Source: Planctomycetota bacterium
Lineage (GTDB): Bacteria; Planctomycetota; Phycisphaerae; Phycisphaerales; Phycisphaeraceae
Length of the DNA stretch: 64,000 nucleotides
Reading direction: 5' to 3'
Assembly (NCBI GenBank): GCA_016350165.1
Contig: CP066225.1
Coordinates: 496,001 to 560,000, forward strand
Shown: one piece after another, positions 53,313 through 62,101 of the stretch
Layout of the letters: each line of letters starts with the position of its first letter
How positions within the stretch are numbered: position 1 is the first letter of the stretch
Program-made: the position numbers and the translations under genes
The notes under the pieces: model-generated
Told to the model about the DNA's origin: nothing
The model's database searches: none
Seen by the model: only the letters and a program-made list of their open reading frames with translations

Positions 53313-54514
53313 TGATGACGTGGCTGCTGATGTTTTTGTTGCATAGTACGGTTTGGTGTGGTGTTGCTGCGATTGTGTTGCGGTTGCGTCCTGGGATGCA
53401 TGCGCGGATGCGTGCGATGATTTGCTATACGGCAATCGTTGCGAGCCTGGTGACGCCTACGGTGAGAGGGATGATGAGTGGGGAGAGTGCGATGTGGCAA
53501 GTGACGTTGCCTGAGCGTGTGGTTGCGAGTGGTGAGGGGGAAATGAATGAGCGAAGTGAAGCAACGGAAGTTGATGGGGGACTGGAGCATGCGCTAGTCG
53601 AGGGGAGCGGTTTGGTTGAAGAACGAGAAGCAAGTGCGTGGTGGATGAGTGAACGAACGATGTTTGTGTTTTGGTTTGGTATCGCGGGGTTATTGCTTGG
53701 GCGATATGGGGTGCGGATGTGGTTATTAAAACGTGAGCTTAAGGGGCGCGGAGCTGTAGAAGATGAACAGATGCTGGGGATATTGAATAGGCTGACGAAG
53801 CGGGCACGGTTTGCGCGTATGCCGCGATTGACTGCAAGTAGGAAGTTGGGTTCGCCGATTGCGTTTGGAGTGGGAAGAGGGCGTGAGATTTGTGTGCCTG
53901 AACATGCGAGTGAGTTACTGGATGAAGAGCAGATGACGGCAATGCTGGGGCATGAGATGGCGCATCATGTGAGGGGTGATACGATGAAGTTGGTGTTGTT
54001 GAATGTATTGAAGGCGTTGCTGTTTGTGCAGCCGTTGGTTTGGGTGATTGTAAGAGAGATACATGTTGCAGATGAGGAGCAGTGTGATGATTGGGCGGCG
54101 GATCAGGTTGATGATCGGTTGGTGATGGCGAGTTGTTTGACGGAGGTTGCTGAGTGGGTGAGTGAAAGAGGGCACGTGAGTGGTGTTGCGTGTATGGCGG
54201 GGAAAGGTTCGGGCTTAAAGAGAAGAGTCTTGAGACTGATTGATGAGGGAGGATTGGTGAAGCGGCCATCGTGGCGGATATGTGTGGTATTGTCGGCAGT
54301 GTTGATTTTTGGGGCGGCGTGTTTTGCACCTGCGATTGTGGTTGCGAATGAAGGGGAGCATGGGGAAAGTGCTGCTGAGCGTTATGTGATTGGGACTGAT
54401 GATCAAGCGGAGTTAATGGGTTATATTGAACGAGCATTGATGGCGCATACGGAGGGGGATGAGCATGAGGTGAGTGAAGAACACGAGGTGATTAGCGAAC
54501 ATGATGCTGATTAA
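53312..54514 (+). CDS. BlaR1-like M56 family metalloprotease
   Basis: The protein has 400 residues. Membrane helices lie near residues 2-22, 36-52 and 117-132. A cytoplasmic zinc-protease domain has H214-E-M-A-H218 (HExxH) and a downstream E-E-Q-C-D-D-W-A-A-D motif that supplies the third ligand. Another helix lies near 327-345. The extracellular tail is short and acidic, without the penicillin-binding sensor domain of BlaR1. In the family, activation of the protease leads to cleavage of the BlaI-type repressor. The signal here is unknown. It overlaps the repressor gene by one base and is followed after 21 bp by a zinc-ribbon protein gene, which may be part of the same transcript. Confidence 0.88.
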   Translation: MMTWLLMFLLHSTVWCGVAAIVLRLRPGMHARMRAMICYTAIVASLVTPTVRGMMSGESAMWQVTLPERVVASGEGEMNERSEATEVDGGLEHALVEGSGLVEEREASAWWMSERTMFVFWFGIAGLLLGRYGVRMWLLKRELKGRGAVEDEQMLGILNRLTKRARFARMPRLTASRKLGSPIAFGVGRGREICVPEHASELLDEEQMTAMLGHEMAHHVRGDTMKLVLLNVLKALLFVQPLVWVIVREIHVADEEQCDDWAADQVDDRLVMASCLTEVAEWVSERGHVSGVACMAGKGSGLKRRVLRLIDEGGLVKRPSWRICVVLSAVLIFGAACFAPAIVVANEGEHGESAAERYVIGTDDQAELMGYIERALMAHTEGDEHEVSEEHEVISEHDAD

Positions 54515-54535
54515 GTGAAAATTTCGGGGTGAAGT

Positions 54536-55060
54536 ATGAATCAAGAAGCGAGTCAGATTGGACGACTCATTGATGAAGAGACTGGGCGAGTTGATGTTGA
54601 TTTGCCTTGTATCAGGTGCATGTATAATTTGCGCTCATTGGAGACGGGGCAAAAATGTCCGGAGTGCGGAACGTCGGTTGATAAATCAGTTGATAAATTT
54701 ATAGTTCATATCTTAAGCCCACTACATAAAGTGATATTCAAGAAGAGTCTTGTTTACCTGCGGAATATCGTTATTTCGCTGATTATTATTGCAGGCACGT
54801 ATGCTCTATTGGCAAACCCGAGCACAAGGTTATATGACACGGGTGTGATCATTGTTGCGCTGCTGTTTATTGCTGCGATTGTTATGCTGGTGATTACGAG
54901 CCTAGTGTTGAGTGTCATGCTGATTTTGGGGTTGATTGCGATGGTGAAGAAGGATGATTTGCTGCAGGGCAAACATCGATATATACGGAAGATTTATAGT
55001 ATATGTACGAAGAGTTCGTCTGAGTGGCTTGATGCTTGCAGAGGATATGAGACGGATTAA
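54536..55060 (+). CDS. Zinc-ribbon membrane protein, family copy 4
   Basis: The protein has 174 residues. The zinc ribbon V-D-L-P-C-I-R-C-M-Y-N-L-R-S-L...K-C-P-E-C-G-T-S-V-D (about 20-50) precedes two hydrophobic helices (about 73-96 and 102-140). The start lies 21 bp after the M56 protease gene with GGGGTG upstream, suggesting co-transcription with the BlaI/M56 pair. This is the only copy with such a link, and it hints that the family could be part of an envelope-signal response; this is inference. Confidence 0.78.
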   Translation: MNQEASQIGRLIDEETGRVDVDLPCIRCMYNLRSLETGQKCPECGTSVDKSVDKFIVHILSPLHKVIFKKSLVYLRNIVISLIIIAGTYALLANPSTRLYDTGVIIVALLFIAAIVMLVITSLVLSVMLILGLIAMVKKDDLLQGKHRYIRKIYSICTKSSSEWLDACRGYETD

Positions 55061-55181
55061 AGGGCGGTAAAGTGGTTATTTGAAATGAATCATATGTAAA
55101 GCAGATTAAGTCTGTTACGACGACGCTGGTGTGGTTACGCATTTATATAATTACTTTTAAAGCCAATATAACTTGCACACT

Positions 55182-55394
55182 ATGAGAAAAGATCAAGCAT
55201 GGCCTAAGTGTGGGTTTGCGATTGAGCAATCAATTGCGATTTATTAACAACGAATGAGAGAACCTGCACATAATAAGGCGTTGAGTACAGTGGGGATACT
55301 TTTATCCAGTGCACAGATGGGTAGTGCGCATGAATATGAAGTCGCTAAAGAGGAGCGAATTGCTTCTAATAAAAAGAAAGATGGTTTGAGTTAA
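55182..55394 (+). pseudogene. Decayed zinc-ribbon membrane protein relic
   Basis: The frame reads W-P-K-C-G-F-A-I-E-Q-S-I-A-I-Y, a stop at 55245, then Q-R-M-R-E-P-A-H-N-K-A to a second stop at 55392-55394. This matches C-P-E-C-G-F-S-I-E-R-S-I-Y-L-R-Q-K of copy 1, but lacks the first Cys pair, has Trp in place of the third Cys and carries an in-frame stop. The rest of the 55061-55390 interval shows nothing else. It overlaps the 3' end of the fucosidase gene by four bases. Confidence 0.65.
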
Positions 55395-56767
55395 AGGGTG
55401 TTTGGTGGTGCGTCGAGTTGAAGTTCGATGACGGTGGCGATTTTGTCGATGGATTGTTGCGGAAGTGTGAGGGTTTGGCCCTGCTCTGTTGCGGTGAATG
55501 TGATTGGTGTTTCGGGTGAAGCGAGGTATTTTGCGCTTATGATTTGGTTGGTGATTGGAATATTTAGTTGATTATCAGCTGGCCAATTGGTGATGTGGAG
55601 GTAGAGGGTGTTTTGTTTTTGTGTTGCGGCGCCCCATGGATGGTTTTTGAATGGAGAAGCGATTGTTGCGTAGATTGATTGGCCGTTGGTTTTTAGCCAA
55701 GCGCCGACGCCGCGCATGATATCGGCGGATTTTTCGGGGATTGAGCCGTCACCTTTGGGACCGACGTTGAGGAGAAGATTGCCGCCACGTGATGCTGCAT
55801 CGATGAGGTGGTGGATGATTTCTTGAGGCTGTTTCCAGTTGTGATCGTAATCGGAGTAGCCCCAAGTGTGGTTCATGGTCATGCATGACTCCCAGTCGAT
55901 GACGGTGTTTGCGTCAGTGGGGACATATTGTTCTGGAGAGATGAAGTCGCCGTAGTTTGTGTCGAGGTTGAATGCGACGGCATCGAGGTCTGTGGAGTCG
56001 GTCCAGCCAGCTTCATGACAATGGAAGAGACGGTTGTTTTGGATGATGCCAGGTTGGTGGGAATCGACGAGTTGAATGAGGTCGAAGGCACGCCACGCTT
56101 CTTGGCCTTGGAAGTCGGGTGATGAAAAGTCGTACCAAAAGACGTCGAGGTGGCCGTAGTTGGTGACGAGCTCTTTGACTTGGGCGTGAAGGTAATCGAG
56201 GTATTTTTGGTGATCGCGGTCGTTGTTGTCGGTGGTGATGTCACGGAATGGGTGAGGGATTTGTTTTGAGAGATGGTAGTTGTATTGGGGGTGATGCCAA
56301 TCGATGACGGAGTGGTAGAAGCCGACACGGAGTCCTTGTGCGCGAAGGGCTTCGGTGATCTCTTTGACGAGGTCGCGGTTTAGTTTTTTACCTGCACAGT
56401 AATCTGAGATTTCAGAGTTGTGTAGTGCGAAACCTTCATGGTGTTTGGTCGTAAAGACGACATATTTACAGCCTGCATCTTTGGCGAGTTGGGCCCATTG
56501 CTGGGCAAAGTTTTCGGTGGGATTGAATTTTGCGAGTGCTTGCTCGGCATAGGTGTCGGTATCGGTCTGGACCGTGTTTTGAATCCACTCGGCGGTGCCG
56601 GGCTTGGTGACACGCTCGTTGTTCCAGTTACCTGCGAGAGCGGAGTATAGACCCCAATGAACGAACATGCCGAAGCGGGCTTCTCGCCACCATTTCATTC
56701 TTTCTTCGTGTTGCTGCTTTGTTTCCTGCTGACGGATTGAATGTGAGGGAGGGACTTGGGCGGTCAT
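55391..56767 (-). CDS. GH29 alpha-L-fucosidase
   Basis: The protein has 458 residues with AAGGA about eight bases before the ATG. A GH29 (beta/alpha)8 barrel begins at W-W-R-E-A-R-F-G-M-F-V-H-W-G. It includes K-H-H-E-G-F (108-113) and ends its catalytic strand with L-D-V-F-W-Y-D (D213 as predicted nucleophile). The family motif S-R-G-G-N-L-L-L-N-V-G-P follows near residue 330. A C-terminal beta-sandwich of about 80 residues completes it. It hydrolyses alpha-linked fucose from oligosaccharides. No signal peptide is visible, so it probably acts in the cytoplasm on imported oligosaccharides, as in degradation of fucose-containing algal glycans. It stands alone on the minus strand. Confidence 0.93.
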   Translation of the reverse strand: MTAQVPPSHSIRQQETKQQHEERMKWWREARFGMFVHWGLYSALAGNWNNERVTKPGTAEWIQNTVQTDTDTYAEQALAKFNPTENFAQQWAQLAKDAGCKYVVFTTKHHEGFALHNSEISDYCAGKKLNRDLVKEITEALRAQGLRVGFYHSVIDWHHPQYNYHLSKQIPHPFRDITTDNNDRDHQKYLDYLHAQVKELVTNYGHLDVFWYDFSSPDFQGQEAWRAFDLIQLVDSHQPGIIQNNRLFHCHEAGWTDSTDLDAVAFNLDTNYGDFISPEQYVPTDANTVIDWESCMTMNHTWGYSDYDHNWKQPQEIIHHLIDAASRGGNLLLNVGPKGDGSIPEKSADIMRGVGAWLKTNGQSIYATIASPFKNHPWGAATQKQNTLYLHITNWPADNQLNIPITNQIISAKYLASPETPITFTATEQGQTLTLPQQSIDKIATVIELQLDAPPNTL

Positions 56768-56926
56768 GGGTTGGATCCTTTGCTGGCGGGCAAAAAATTT
56801 AAGGATTTAATGTGAGCCAGAATAACGAGGTGGGAAAGGATCGCAATAACCAAATGAAGAAGATTTTGATTATTTTTAGTCTTGTTGCGAGATGATATAT
56901 CGGAGTTGGTGAGATGGTTGGCTGAA

Positions 56927-57130
56927 TTAGTATACGTATGATTTTAATAGATCAATGAGTTCAGTGATTTCAGAACGTTCCATGTTGGCAAGCCAATCGC
57001 GAACGGGTCCCTTGCAGTCTTCCTCGGATGCACCAAGTTCTATGAATTTTGAGTTCATGTGATCAGTTGAAAAACCTGCTCCACGAAGAAAGCTCAGCGC
57101 ATATTTAACTTGTTTTTCAGATGCGGCCAT
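56927..57130 (-). CDS. Small conserved-type protein of unknown function
   Basis: The protein has 67 residues. The pattern S-E-K-Q-V-K-Y-A-L-S-F-L...F-I-E-L-G-A-S...V-R-D-W-L-A-N-M-E-R-S-E-I-T-E-L-I-D-L-L-K looks like a small helical domain seen in several bacterial proteins, but I cannot name it securely. The start codon abuts the stop of the membrane protein gene upstream (57131), so the two are co-transcribed and probably translationally coupled. Confidence 0.7.
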   Translation of the reverse strand: MAASEKQVKYALSFLRGAGFSTDHMNSKFIELGASEEDCKGPVRDWLANMERSEITELIDLLKSYVY

Positions 57131-58051
57131 CTATTTACCTTTTTGGTCTTGCTGCTTGGGTGCGATGTTACGGAGTTGGTAAACGCTAATTAGACCAAGT
57201 GGGAGTGTAACGAGGATTTCGGCTGCACGATCGATAAGTGCGGCAGCGGCACCGGTGGCTGCGGTGACTGGTGAGGCGATTGCGGTGAGTGCGGCGACGG
57301 TCCACTCGGAGAGGCCGAGTCCGTTGGGAGTGAGGCCGAGAAGTTTGACGAAGAGAGATGCTGAAGTTGCGAGGAGTGCGACGTGATATGAGATGGGTGA
57401 GCCTAGAACCTGGAAGGCGATGTAAAGACGAAAGGAAGCGACGAGCATGTCGATAATTTTAAGGAGGAGCCAAAGGTATGGCGTGGTGATTTGTGTGGGG
57501 CGACTCAAGAGGAGGCGTCTAATCAATGGTTTGAGGAAAGAGGGGATGAGGGTGAGGACGATGAAGGTGGTGAGGAGTGTGATGTTGATGAGGTGGGATG
57601 GAAGTTCGTTGGCGAGGGCTAACAGTAGGATAGATGCTGTTGGAAAGAAGACAAAGATGCTGATCGCGAAGATGATGCCGAGGGTTAGGAGTGAATCTTT
57701 GAGTTCGAGTTGATGAGAGGTTTTGAGGTAGGCTGCCCTGCCCCAGAGGCCTGGTCGGATCAGGGGGATGTAGTTGAGCAGTGAGGAGAAAGCGATGAGT
57801 TTGAACATGAGTGGGTATGAAACTGGGGAGGTGGTGCGGAAGGATTTGGTGATGATGTGGAAGAGGAAGGTTGTGAGTATGAGGTTAAAGAAGACGGCGA
57901 TGATGAGGAGGAAGAATTGGGTGGGTGTGATGGATTTGAAAATATCGAGGGTGAGGTCGTGGGTTGCGTAATAGATAGCGAGGATCACGAGGACGAAACC
58001 TAGGATCTGGGCGATAGGTTTGAGGAATTTCTTGAGGGTTTCTTGTTTCAT
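57131..58051 (-). CDS. YbhN/AglD-type membrane protein (LPG synthase transmembrane family)
   Basis: The protein has 306 residues with about eight hydrophobic helices. Features of the family (UPF0104, flippase-like) are the R-P-G-L-W-G-R segment near residue 100, the K-L-L-G-L-T-P-N-G-L-G-L-S-E motif near 240 and the A-A-A-L-I-D-R-A-A-E segment near 280. Members are inner-membrane proteins thought to act in lipid or glycolipid translocation or modification. The substrate is unknown. It leads a two-gene unit with the small protein at 56927-57130 and is divergent from the cupin gene. Confidence 0.82.
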   Translation of the reverse strand: MKQETLKKFLKPIAQILGFVLVILAIYYATHDLTLDIFKSITPTQFFLLIIAVFFNLILTTFLFHIITKSFRTTSPVSYPLMFKLIAFSSLLNYIPLIRPGLWGRAAYLKTSHQLELKDSLLTLGIIFAISIFVFFPTASILLLALANELPSHLINITLLTTFIVLTLIPSFLKPLIRRLLLSRPTQITTPYLWLLLKIIDMLVASFRLYIAFQVLGSPISYHVALLATSASLFVKLLGLTPNGLGLSEWTVAALTAIASPVTAATGAAAALIDRAAEILVTLPLGLISVYQLRNIAPKQQDQKGK

Positions 58052-58106
58052 TGTGTAAATGAAGCGGGGTGATTATATAAAAACGAGAGATAATCTCGTC
58101 TTATTG

Positions 58107-58121
58107 TAAACTAAGTTTACT
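58107..58121. promoter_or_regulatory. Operator-like palindrome between divergent genes
   Basis: GTAAAC-TAA-GTTTAC has 6-bp perfect arms. It lies between the divergent YbhN-like and cupin genes. It is a possible binding site; the evidence is symmetry alone. Confidence 0.35.
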
Positions 58122-58226
58122 CTGGTGTTTACATCGTTGCCAGCGTACAATTGGGAATGCAGGAGACGTATGTCTTTGGAATAAAGCACATGCATGTGAA
58201 TTTAAATAGAGATAACAGGAGTGGTT

Positions 58227-58616
58227 ATGTTCGTTCGTAATCCTGAGAATGTAAAATCGCAAGTTATGGATATGCCCGGTGCGAAGGGTGTTACGATGCA
58301 ATTGATGATTGGTCGTGAGGATGAGGCACCGAATTTTGCGATGAGATTGTTTACGGTTGAGCCGGGTGGTCATACGCCAAAACATTCGCATAACTATGAA
58401 CATGAAGTGATGATTGTGAGTGGTGAGGGACAAGTGTTTGGTGGTTTAGATGGATCGACGATTCGTCCTGTGAAGGCTGGGGACGTGGTGTTTATGCCGC
58501 CGAATGAGACGCATCAGTTCAGAAATACGAGTAATGATTTGTTGAAGTTTATCTGCCTGGTGCCTGTTACATTTGATTGTGGTACAGGTGCTTGTGAGAT
58601 AACGCCTGGCTCGTGA
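58227..58616 (+). CDS. Small cupin-domain protein
   Basis: The protein has 129 residues from ATG 58227 (AGGAG five bases upstream; a GTG two codons earlier is less likely). It is a single cupin barrel. Motif 1 reads G-G-H-T-P-K-H-S-H-N-Y-E-H-E-V-M-I-V-S-G-E-G, giving His, His, His and Glu ligands. Motif 2 reads A-G-D-V-V-F-M-P-P-N-E-T-H-Q-F. It should bind a divalent metal. The length and pattern fit small cupins that act as dioxygenases, isomerases or sensors; I cannot say which. The C-terminus has two Cys (C-G-T-G-A-C). Confidence 0.85.
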   Translation: MFVRNPENVKSQVMDMPGAKGVTMQLMIGREDEAPNFAMRLFTVEPGGHTPKHSHNYEHEVMIVSGEGQVFGGLDGSTIRPVKAGDVVFMPPNETHQFRNTSNDLLKFICLVPVTFDCGTGACEITPGS

Positions 58617-58767
58617 TAGATGGGGTCGAATGATATTGCTTGGGGTGTGTTTGAATAAAAATTGCGGGAGATGGAGAACATAGGATTCCGGACGGACGGG
58701 AGAAGCTGACAATTCGTTTACCTATTCAACGATTAGAACGTTGATCAAGCATTGAGGAAGGTCGATC

Positions 58768-59892
58768 ATGGCGAATGAACAGCAGATCAAAGAAGGCGCA
58801 GCTGCTTCAAGTGAAGATGTGAATGAAGCGAGTGTTGGTGTGAATCAGGAAGCTGAAGGAACTGGGAAGCCGAAGCAGAAACCGATTCGGGCTTATACGT
58901 TGATGGTTGGGGCAATGTTTATGCTGGTGTGCGCGCTTTTGAGTTTGGCGATGGCACAGGCAACGATCGTCGATCAGCGATATGGTTTGGAACAATTGGC
59001 ACTGACATATACTGAAGGATCGATGACGTTTGTTCATACGATGCTGATGATGCCTGCTCTTATCTTTGGTGGGATCGGTGTTGCGCTTCTGGTGATGGGT
59101 AGTGCTAGAGCGGGGATCTGGGGTAAAGAGACTTGGAAACTGGTTGAAACACAACATGAGATGACTGAACGGTTGGATGAGGTGAGTGATCGTTTGCTGC
59201 TAAGTGAGACGGCTAAGAAGATTGCATATCGTCGCCATGATATTGAGGCGCTTCGTAAAACGATTGCTGGCGACATTGCTGAGAAGCGGTTTGATGCGGC
59301 TCTCGCGATGGTAAGTGAAATGTCGAACACGTATGGCTATGTTGAAGAATCCGAAAATTTCAGAGATCAGATCCATGCGGCAAGACGTGCTGAGATGGAA
59401 TCGCGTATTACGGTAGCGATCACTGAAATTGAATCGACGATTGATCGTAATGATTATGAGAAGGCAATGCAGGATGCTCAAAAGTTAACGCGTTTGTATC
59501 CTGAAAGTGAACGTGCTAAATCGATGACGGTGCGTGTTCGTGAAGCTCGAGAAGATTACAAGCAGCAGGTTGAGCGAGAGTTCCTGGTTGCTGCGGGTAA
59601 GGATGATGTGAATCGTGCGATGGATTTATTGAAGGTGTTGGATGTGTATCTGACGCCGAGCGAGGCGGAACCGCTGCGTGAGGTTGCGAGGGGTGTGATT
59701 GGGAAGTTGCGTGATAATCTTGGTGTGCAGTTCAAGATGGCTGTGCACGAACAGGAGTGGCGTAAGGCGGTACGTGTAGGCGAACAGTTGATGGCTGAAT
59801 TCCCAAATACACGTATGGCTGCGGAAGTGAGGGGATTGATTGATGAACTGCGTAAGCGTATTGCAGAGATGCAGACGCAAGCGGCTTATTAA
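58768..59892 (+). CDS. Membrane protein with coiled-coil / TPR-like cytoplasmic region
   Basis: The protein has 374 residues with GAAGG before the ATG. An acidic N-terminus is followed by two membrane helices (about 43-64 and 92-112). A long helical region runs from about 125 to 370. It contains pairs resembling tetratricopeptide helices (K-R-F-D-A-A-L-A-M-V-S-E-M and N-D-Y-E-K-A-M-Q-D-A-Q-K-L-T-R-L-Y-P-E-S). It is probably a scaffold or protein-binding membrane protein. I do not recognise a named family. It is monocistronic with its own terminator. Confidence 0.75.
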   Translation: MANEQQIKEGAAASSEDVNEASVGVNQEAEGTGKPKQKPIRAYTLMVGAMFMLVCALLSLAMAQATIVDQRYGLEQLALTYTEGSMTFVHTMLMMPALIFGGIGVALLVMGSARAGIWGKETWKLVETQHEMTERLDEVSDRLLLSETAKKIAYRRHDIEALRKTIAGDIAEKRFDAALAMVSEMSNTYGYVEESENFRDQIHAARRAEMESRITVAITEIESTIDRNDYEKAMQDAQKLTRLYPESERAKSMTVRVREAREDYKQQVEREFLVAAGKDDVNRAMDLLKVLDVYLTPSEAEPLREVARGVIGKLRDNLGVQFKMAVHEQEWRKAVRVGEQLMAEFPNTRMAAEVRGLIDELRKRIAEMQTQAAY

Positions 59893-59917
59893 GATAAAAG
59901 TCATGATAGATAAAAAT

Positions 59918-59949
59918 ACGTCTGGTCTTAAGATCAGGCGTTTTTTTTA
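59918..59949 (+). terminator. Rho-independent terminator
   Basis: ACGTCTGGTCTT and AAGATCAGGCGT (59918-59941) form a stem with two wobbles, followed by eight T. Confidence 0.85.
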
Positions 59950-60099
59950 TTTTTGGGTATTACGTGAATAGGAATTTGACGGAGTGGAAGGAATTGGCGA
60001 ATATCAGGTTGCCTGTTGTAACAGATTGAGAAAATGGTTTGGCAGTTCATTGCGCGATGAGCTGAAGATTCACACATAATGTCATGAGGAACGAGAACG

Positions 60100-61128
60100 A
60101 TGTCGAGCAAGTATCCGGTTGTATTGATTGCAGGCGATGGGATTGGTCCAGAGGTATCCAAGGCAGTCGTCAATATCTTAGAGGCGGCAGGAGCGCCGCT
60201 TGAATGGATTGCGTGCGATGCTGGGCTGGCGGCGCTTGATAAAGGCAAAGAGGTGATGCCTGAAGAGACGCTTGAGGCAGTGAAGAAGCATCATGTGGCT
60301 TTGAAGGGGCCATGCACGACGCCTGTCGGCAAAGGTTTTACGTCGGTAAATGTTCAGCTTCGTAAGAAGTTGAATTTGTTTGCTGCGATTCGTCCTGTAC
60401 GGTCACTGGAAGGTGTGCCTACACGGTATGAGAATGTGGACATGGTGATTGTTCGTGAAAATACTGAAGGTTTGTATTCGGGTGTTGAGAATGAAATCAT
60501 CAAAGGTCTTGTGACGTCGATGAAGGTGGTGACGGTTGATGGTACAGAGCGTATTGCGAGAAGAGCGTTTCAATATATCCAGAAGCGTGAACGTGAGAAG
60601 CTAACTGTGTTCCATAAAGCGAACATCATGAAAATGTCTGATGGCTTGTTTTTGAAGTCGGTTGAGAAGATTCATCAGGATGAATTTGCTGAGATTCCAT
60701 ACGATACACAAATTATTGATGCTGGCTGCATGAAGCTGGTACAAGATCCGACGAAGTTTGACGTATTGCTGATGGAAAACTTTTACGGTGATGTTGTCAG
60801 TGATTTAGCAGCTGGTTTGGTTGGTGGTTTGGGTGTTGTGCCGGGCTCAAATATTGGGTTTGAAGATGCAGTATTTGAAGCAGTACATGGTTCCGCTCCT
60901 GACATTGCTGGAAAAGGTGTTGCGAATCCGTTGGCGTTATTGATGTCAGGTGTGATGATGTTGAATCACATGTATGAAACAAATGGCGACAAGCAGATTC
61001 ATGCAGCGGCTGAGAGTATTAAAGCTGCTTATAACAAGGCACTTGCGGAAGGTGATAAGACAGGCGATCTTGGCGGCTCATTGGATACCGATGGGTTTGC
61101 GAAGGCAGTGATTAAACGCTTAACGTAA
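60100..61128 (+). CDS. NAD-type isocitrate dehydrogenase (isocitrate/isopropylmalate dehydrogenase family)
   Basis: The protein has 342 residues with AGGAA before the ATG. It opens with I-A-G-D-G-I-G-P-E-V. The substrate-phosphate region S-V-N-V-Q-L-R-K-K-L-N-L-F-A and the motif V-R-E-N-T-E-G-L-Y-S-G-V-E match homoisocitrate/isocitrate dehydrogenases of the NAD(IDH3-like) type rather than LeuB. The metal site is in M-E-N-F-Y-G-D-V-V-S-D-L-A-A-G, and the cofactor loop is F-E-A-V-H-G-S-A-P-D-I-A-G-K-G. It oxidatively decarboxylates isocitrate to 2-oxoglutarate in the TCA cycle. Homoisocitrate as substrate is an alternative but less likely. A strong terminator follows. Confidence 0.88.
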   Translation: MSSKYPVVLIAGDGIGPEVSKAVVNILEAAGAPLEWIACDAGLAALDKGKEVMPEETLEAVKKHHVALKGPCTTPVGKGFTSVNVQLRKKLNLFAAIRPVRSLEGVPTRYENVDMVIVRENTEGLYSGVENEIIKGLVTSMKVVTVDGTERIARRAFQYIQKREREKLTVFHKANIMKMSDGLFLKSVEKIHQDEFAEIPYDTQIIDAGCMKLVQDPTKFDVLLMENFYGDVVSDLAAGLVGGLGVVPGSNIGFEDAVFEAVHGSAPDIAGKGVANPLALLMSGVMMLNHMYETNGDKQIHAAAESIKAAYNKALAEGDKTGDLGGSLDTDGFAKAVIKRLT

Positions 61129-61162
61129 ATGATGAAAAACATATAGGTATTGCATACAATAG

Positions 61163-61196
61163 CGGATGTCGCTCAGAAGAGTGGTATCCGTTTTTT
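61163..61196 (+). terminator. Rho-independent terminator
   Basis: CGGATGTCGCTC (61163-61174) pairs with GAGTGGTATCCG (61179-61190) through wobbles around loop AGAA, followed by six T. Confidence 0.85.
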
Positions 61197-61236
61197 GCAT
61201 CACAACTAATGGTGAGATAGACGAGGATAGATCAAG

Positions 61237-62091
61237 ATGAAAGTATTTGACTGGACGCTAAAGGGTGCTGAGGGCGAGACGATTTATGGTAATACTCATT
61301 TGCCTGAAGGTGATGCGAAGGGTGTGGTGATTTTAAGCCACGGATTTAAAGGGTATAAAGATTATGGATTCTTTCCAAGACTTGCAGATTCGTTTGCAAA
61401 ATCTGGTTTGATTGCACATCGATTTAATTTTTCGCATTCGGGGATGACGAACAGAATTGAAACGTTCGAGCGCAAGGATCTGTTTAATAAGGATACTTGT
61501 GGTAAGCAGATTTTTGACTTGAAAGAAGTGATTGCGGCGGTGGATCGAGGAGAGCTTGAGGGTCGTGGTAAGAATTTGGTGTTGTTTGGGCATAGCCGAG
61601 GTGGTGTCATGACGTTGCTGACGATGGGAAAATTGATTCGTGAAATGGATGTGTTAGGGGGCGTGGTTAATGGTGTTGTAACAGCCGCGTCGCCATCAAG
61701 CGCCTTTCATTTTAGTGAGGCGGATAAGGAAGCTTTGCGGAAGGATGGACGATTGCTGTCGCCATCGGGGAGGACGGGAGAAGATTTGTATGTCGGGCTT
61801 GGATGGCTGGAAGAAATTGAGAATGATCCAGTAACTTATGATGTGTTAGAAGCCATTGAAGTAATTGAGTGCCCGGTTTGTGTGGTACATGGCAATGATG
61901 ATCCGACGGTGCCTGTGGCTCATGCGCATAAACTTGTGAAGGCGAGTGGTGACAATGCTACTTGTGTGATTATTCCTAAAGCAAACCATGTGTTCAATGC
62001 ACCGAATCCTTTAGGATTAGACGAAACGATGCCGGGCGAAACAAAGGCGTTTATTGATTCGGTTGTGAGGTTTACGGAAAGCCGTTGCTAA
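61237..62091 (+). CDS. Alpha/beta hydrolase
   Basis: The protein has 284 residues with GAGGA about nine bases before the ATG. It has an oxyanion-hole strand V-I-L-S-H-G-F-K-G-Y-K-D and nucleophile elbow G-H-S-R-G-G (S120). The acid is in C-V-V-H-G-N-D-D-P-T-V-P and the base in K-A-N-H-V-F-N. It has no signal peptide, so it is cytoplasmic. It resembles dienelactone-hydrolase or acyl-esterase-like serine hydrolases. The substrate cannot be inferred. It converges with the lipoprotein gene ten bases downstream. Confidence 0.85.
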   Translation: MKVFDWTLKGAEGETIYGNTHLPEGDAKGVVILSHGFKGYKDYGFFPRLADSFAKSGLIAHRFNFSHSGMTNRIETFERKDLFNKDTCGKQIFDLKEVIAAVDRGELEGRGKNLVLFGHSRGGVMTLLTMGKLIREMDVLGGVVNGVVTAASPSSAFHFSEADKEALRKDGRLLSPSGRTGEDLYVGLGWLEEIENDPVTYDVLEAIEVIECPVCVVHGNDDPTVPVAHAHKLVKASGDNATCVIIPKANHVFNAPNPLGLDETMPGETKAFIDSVVRFTESRC

Positions 62092-62101
62092 ATGAATGTG
62101 A

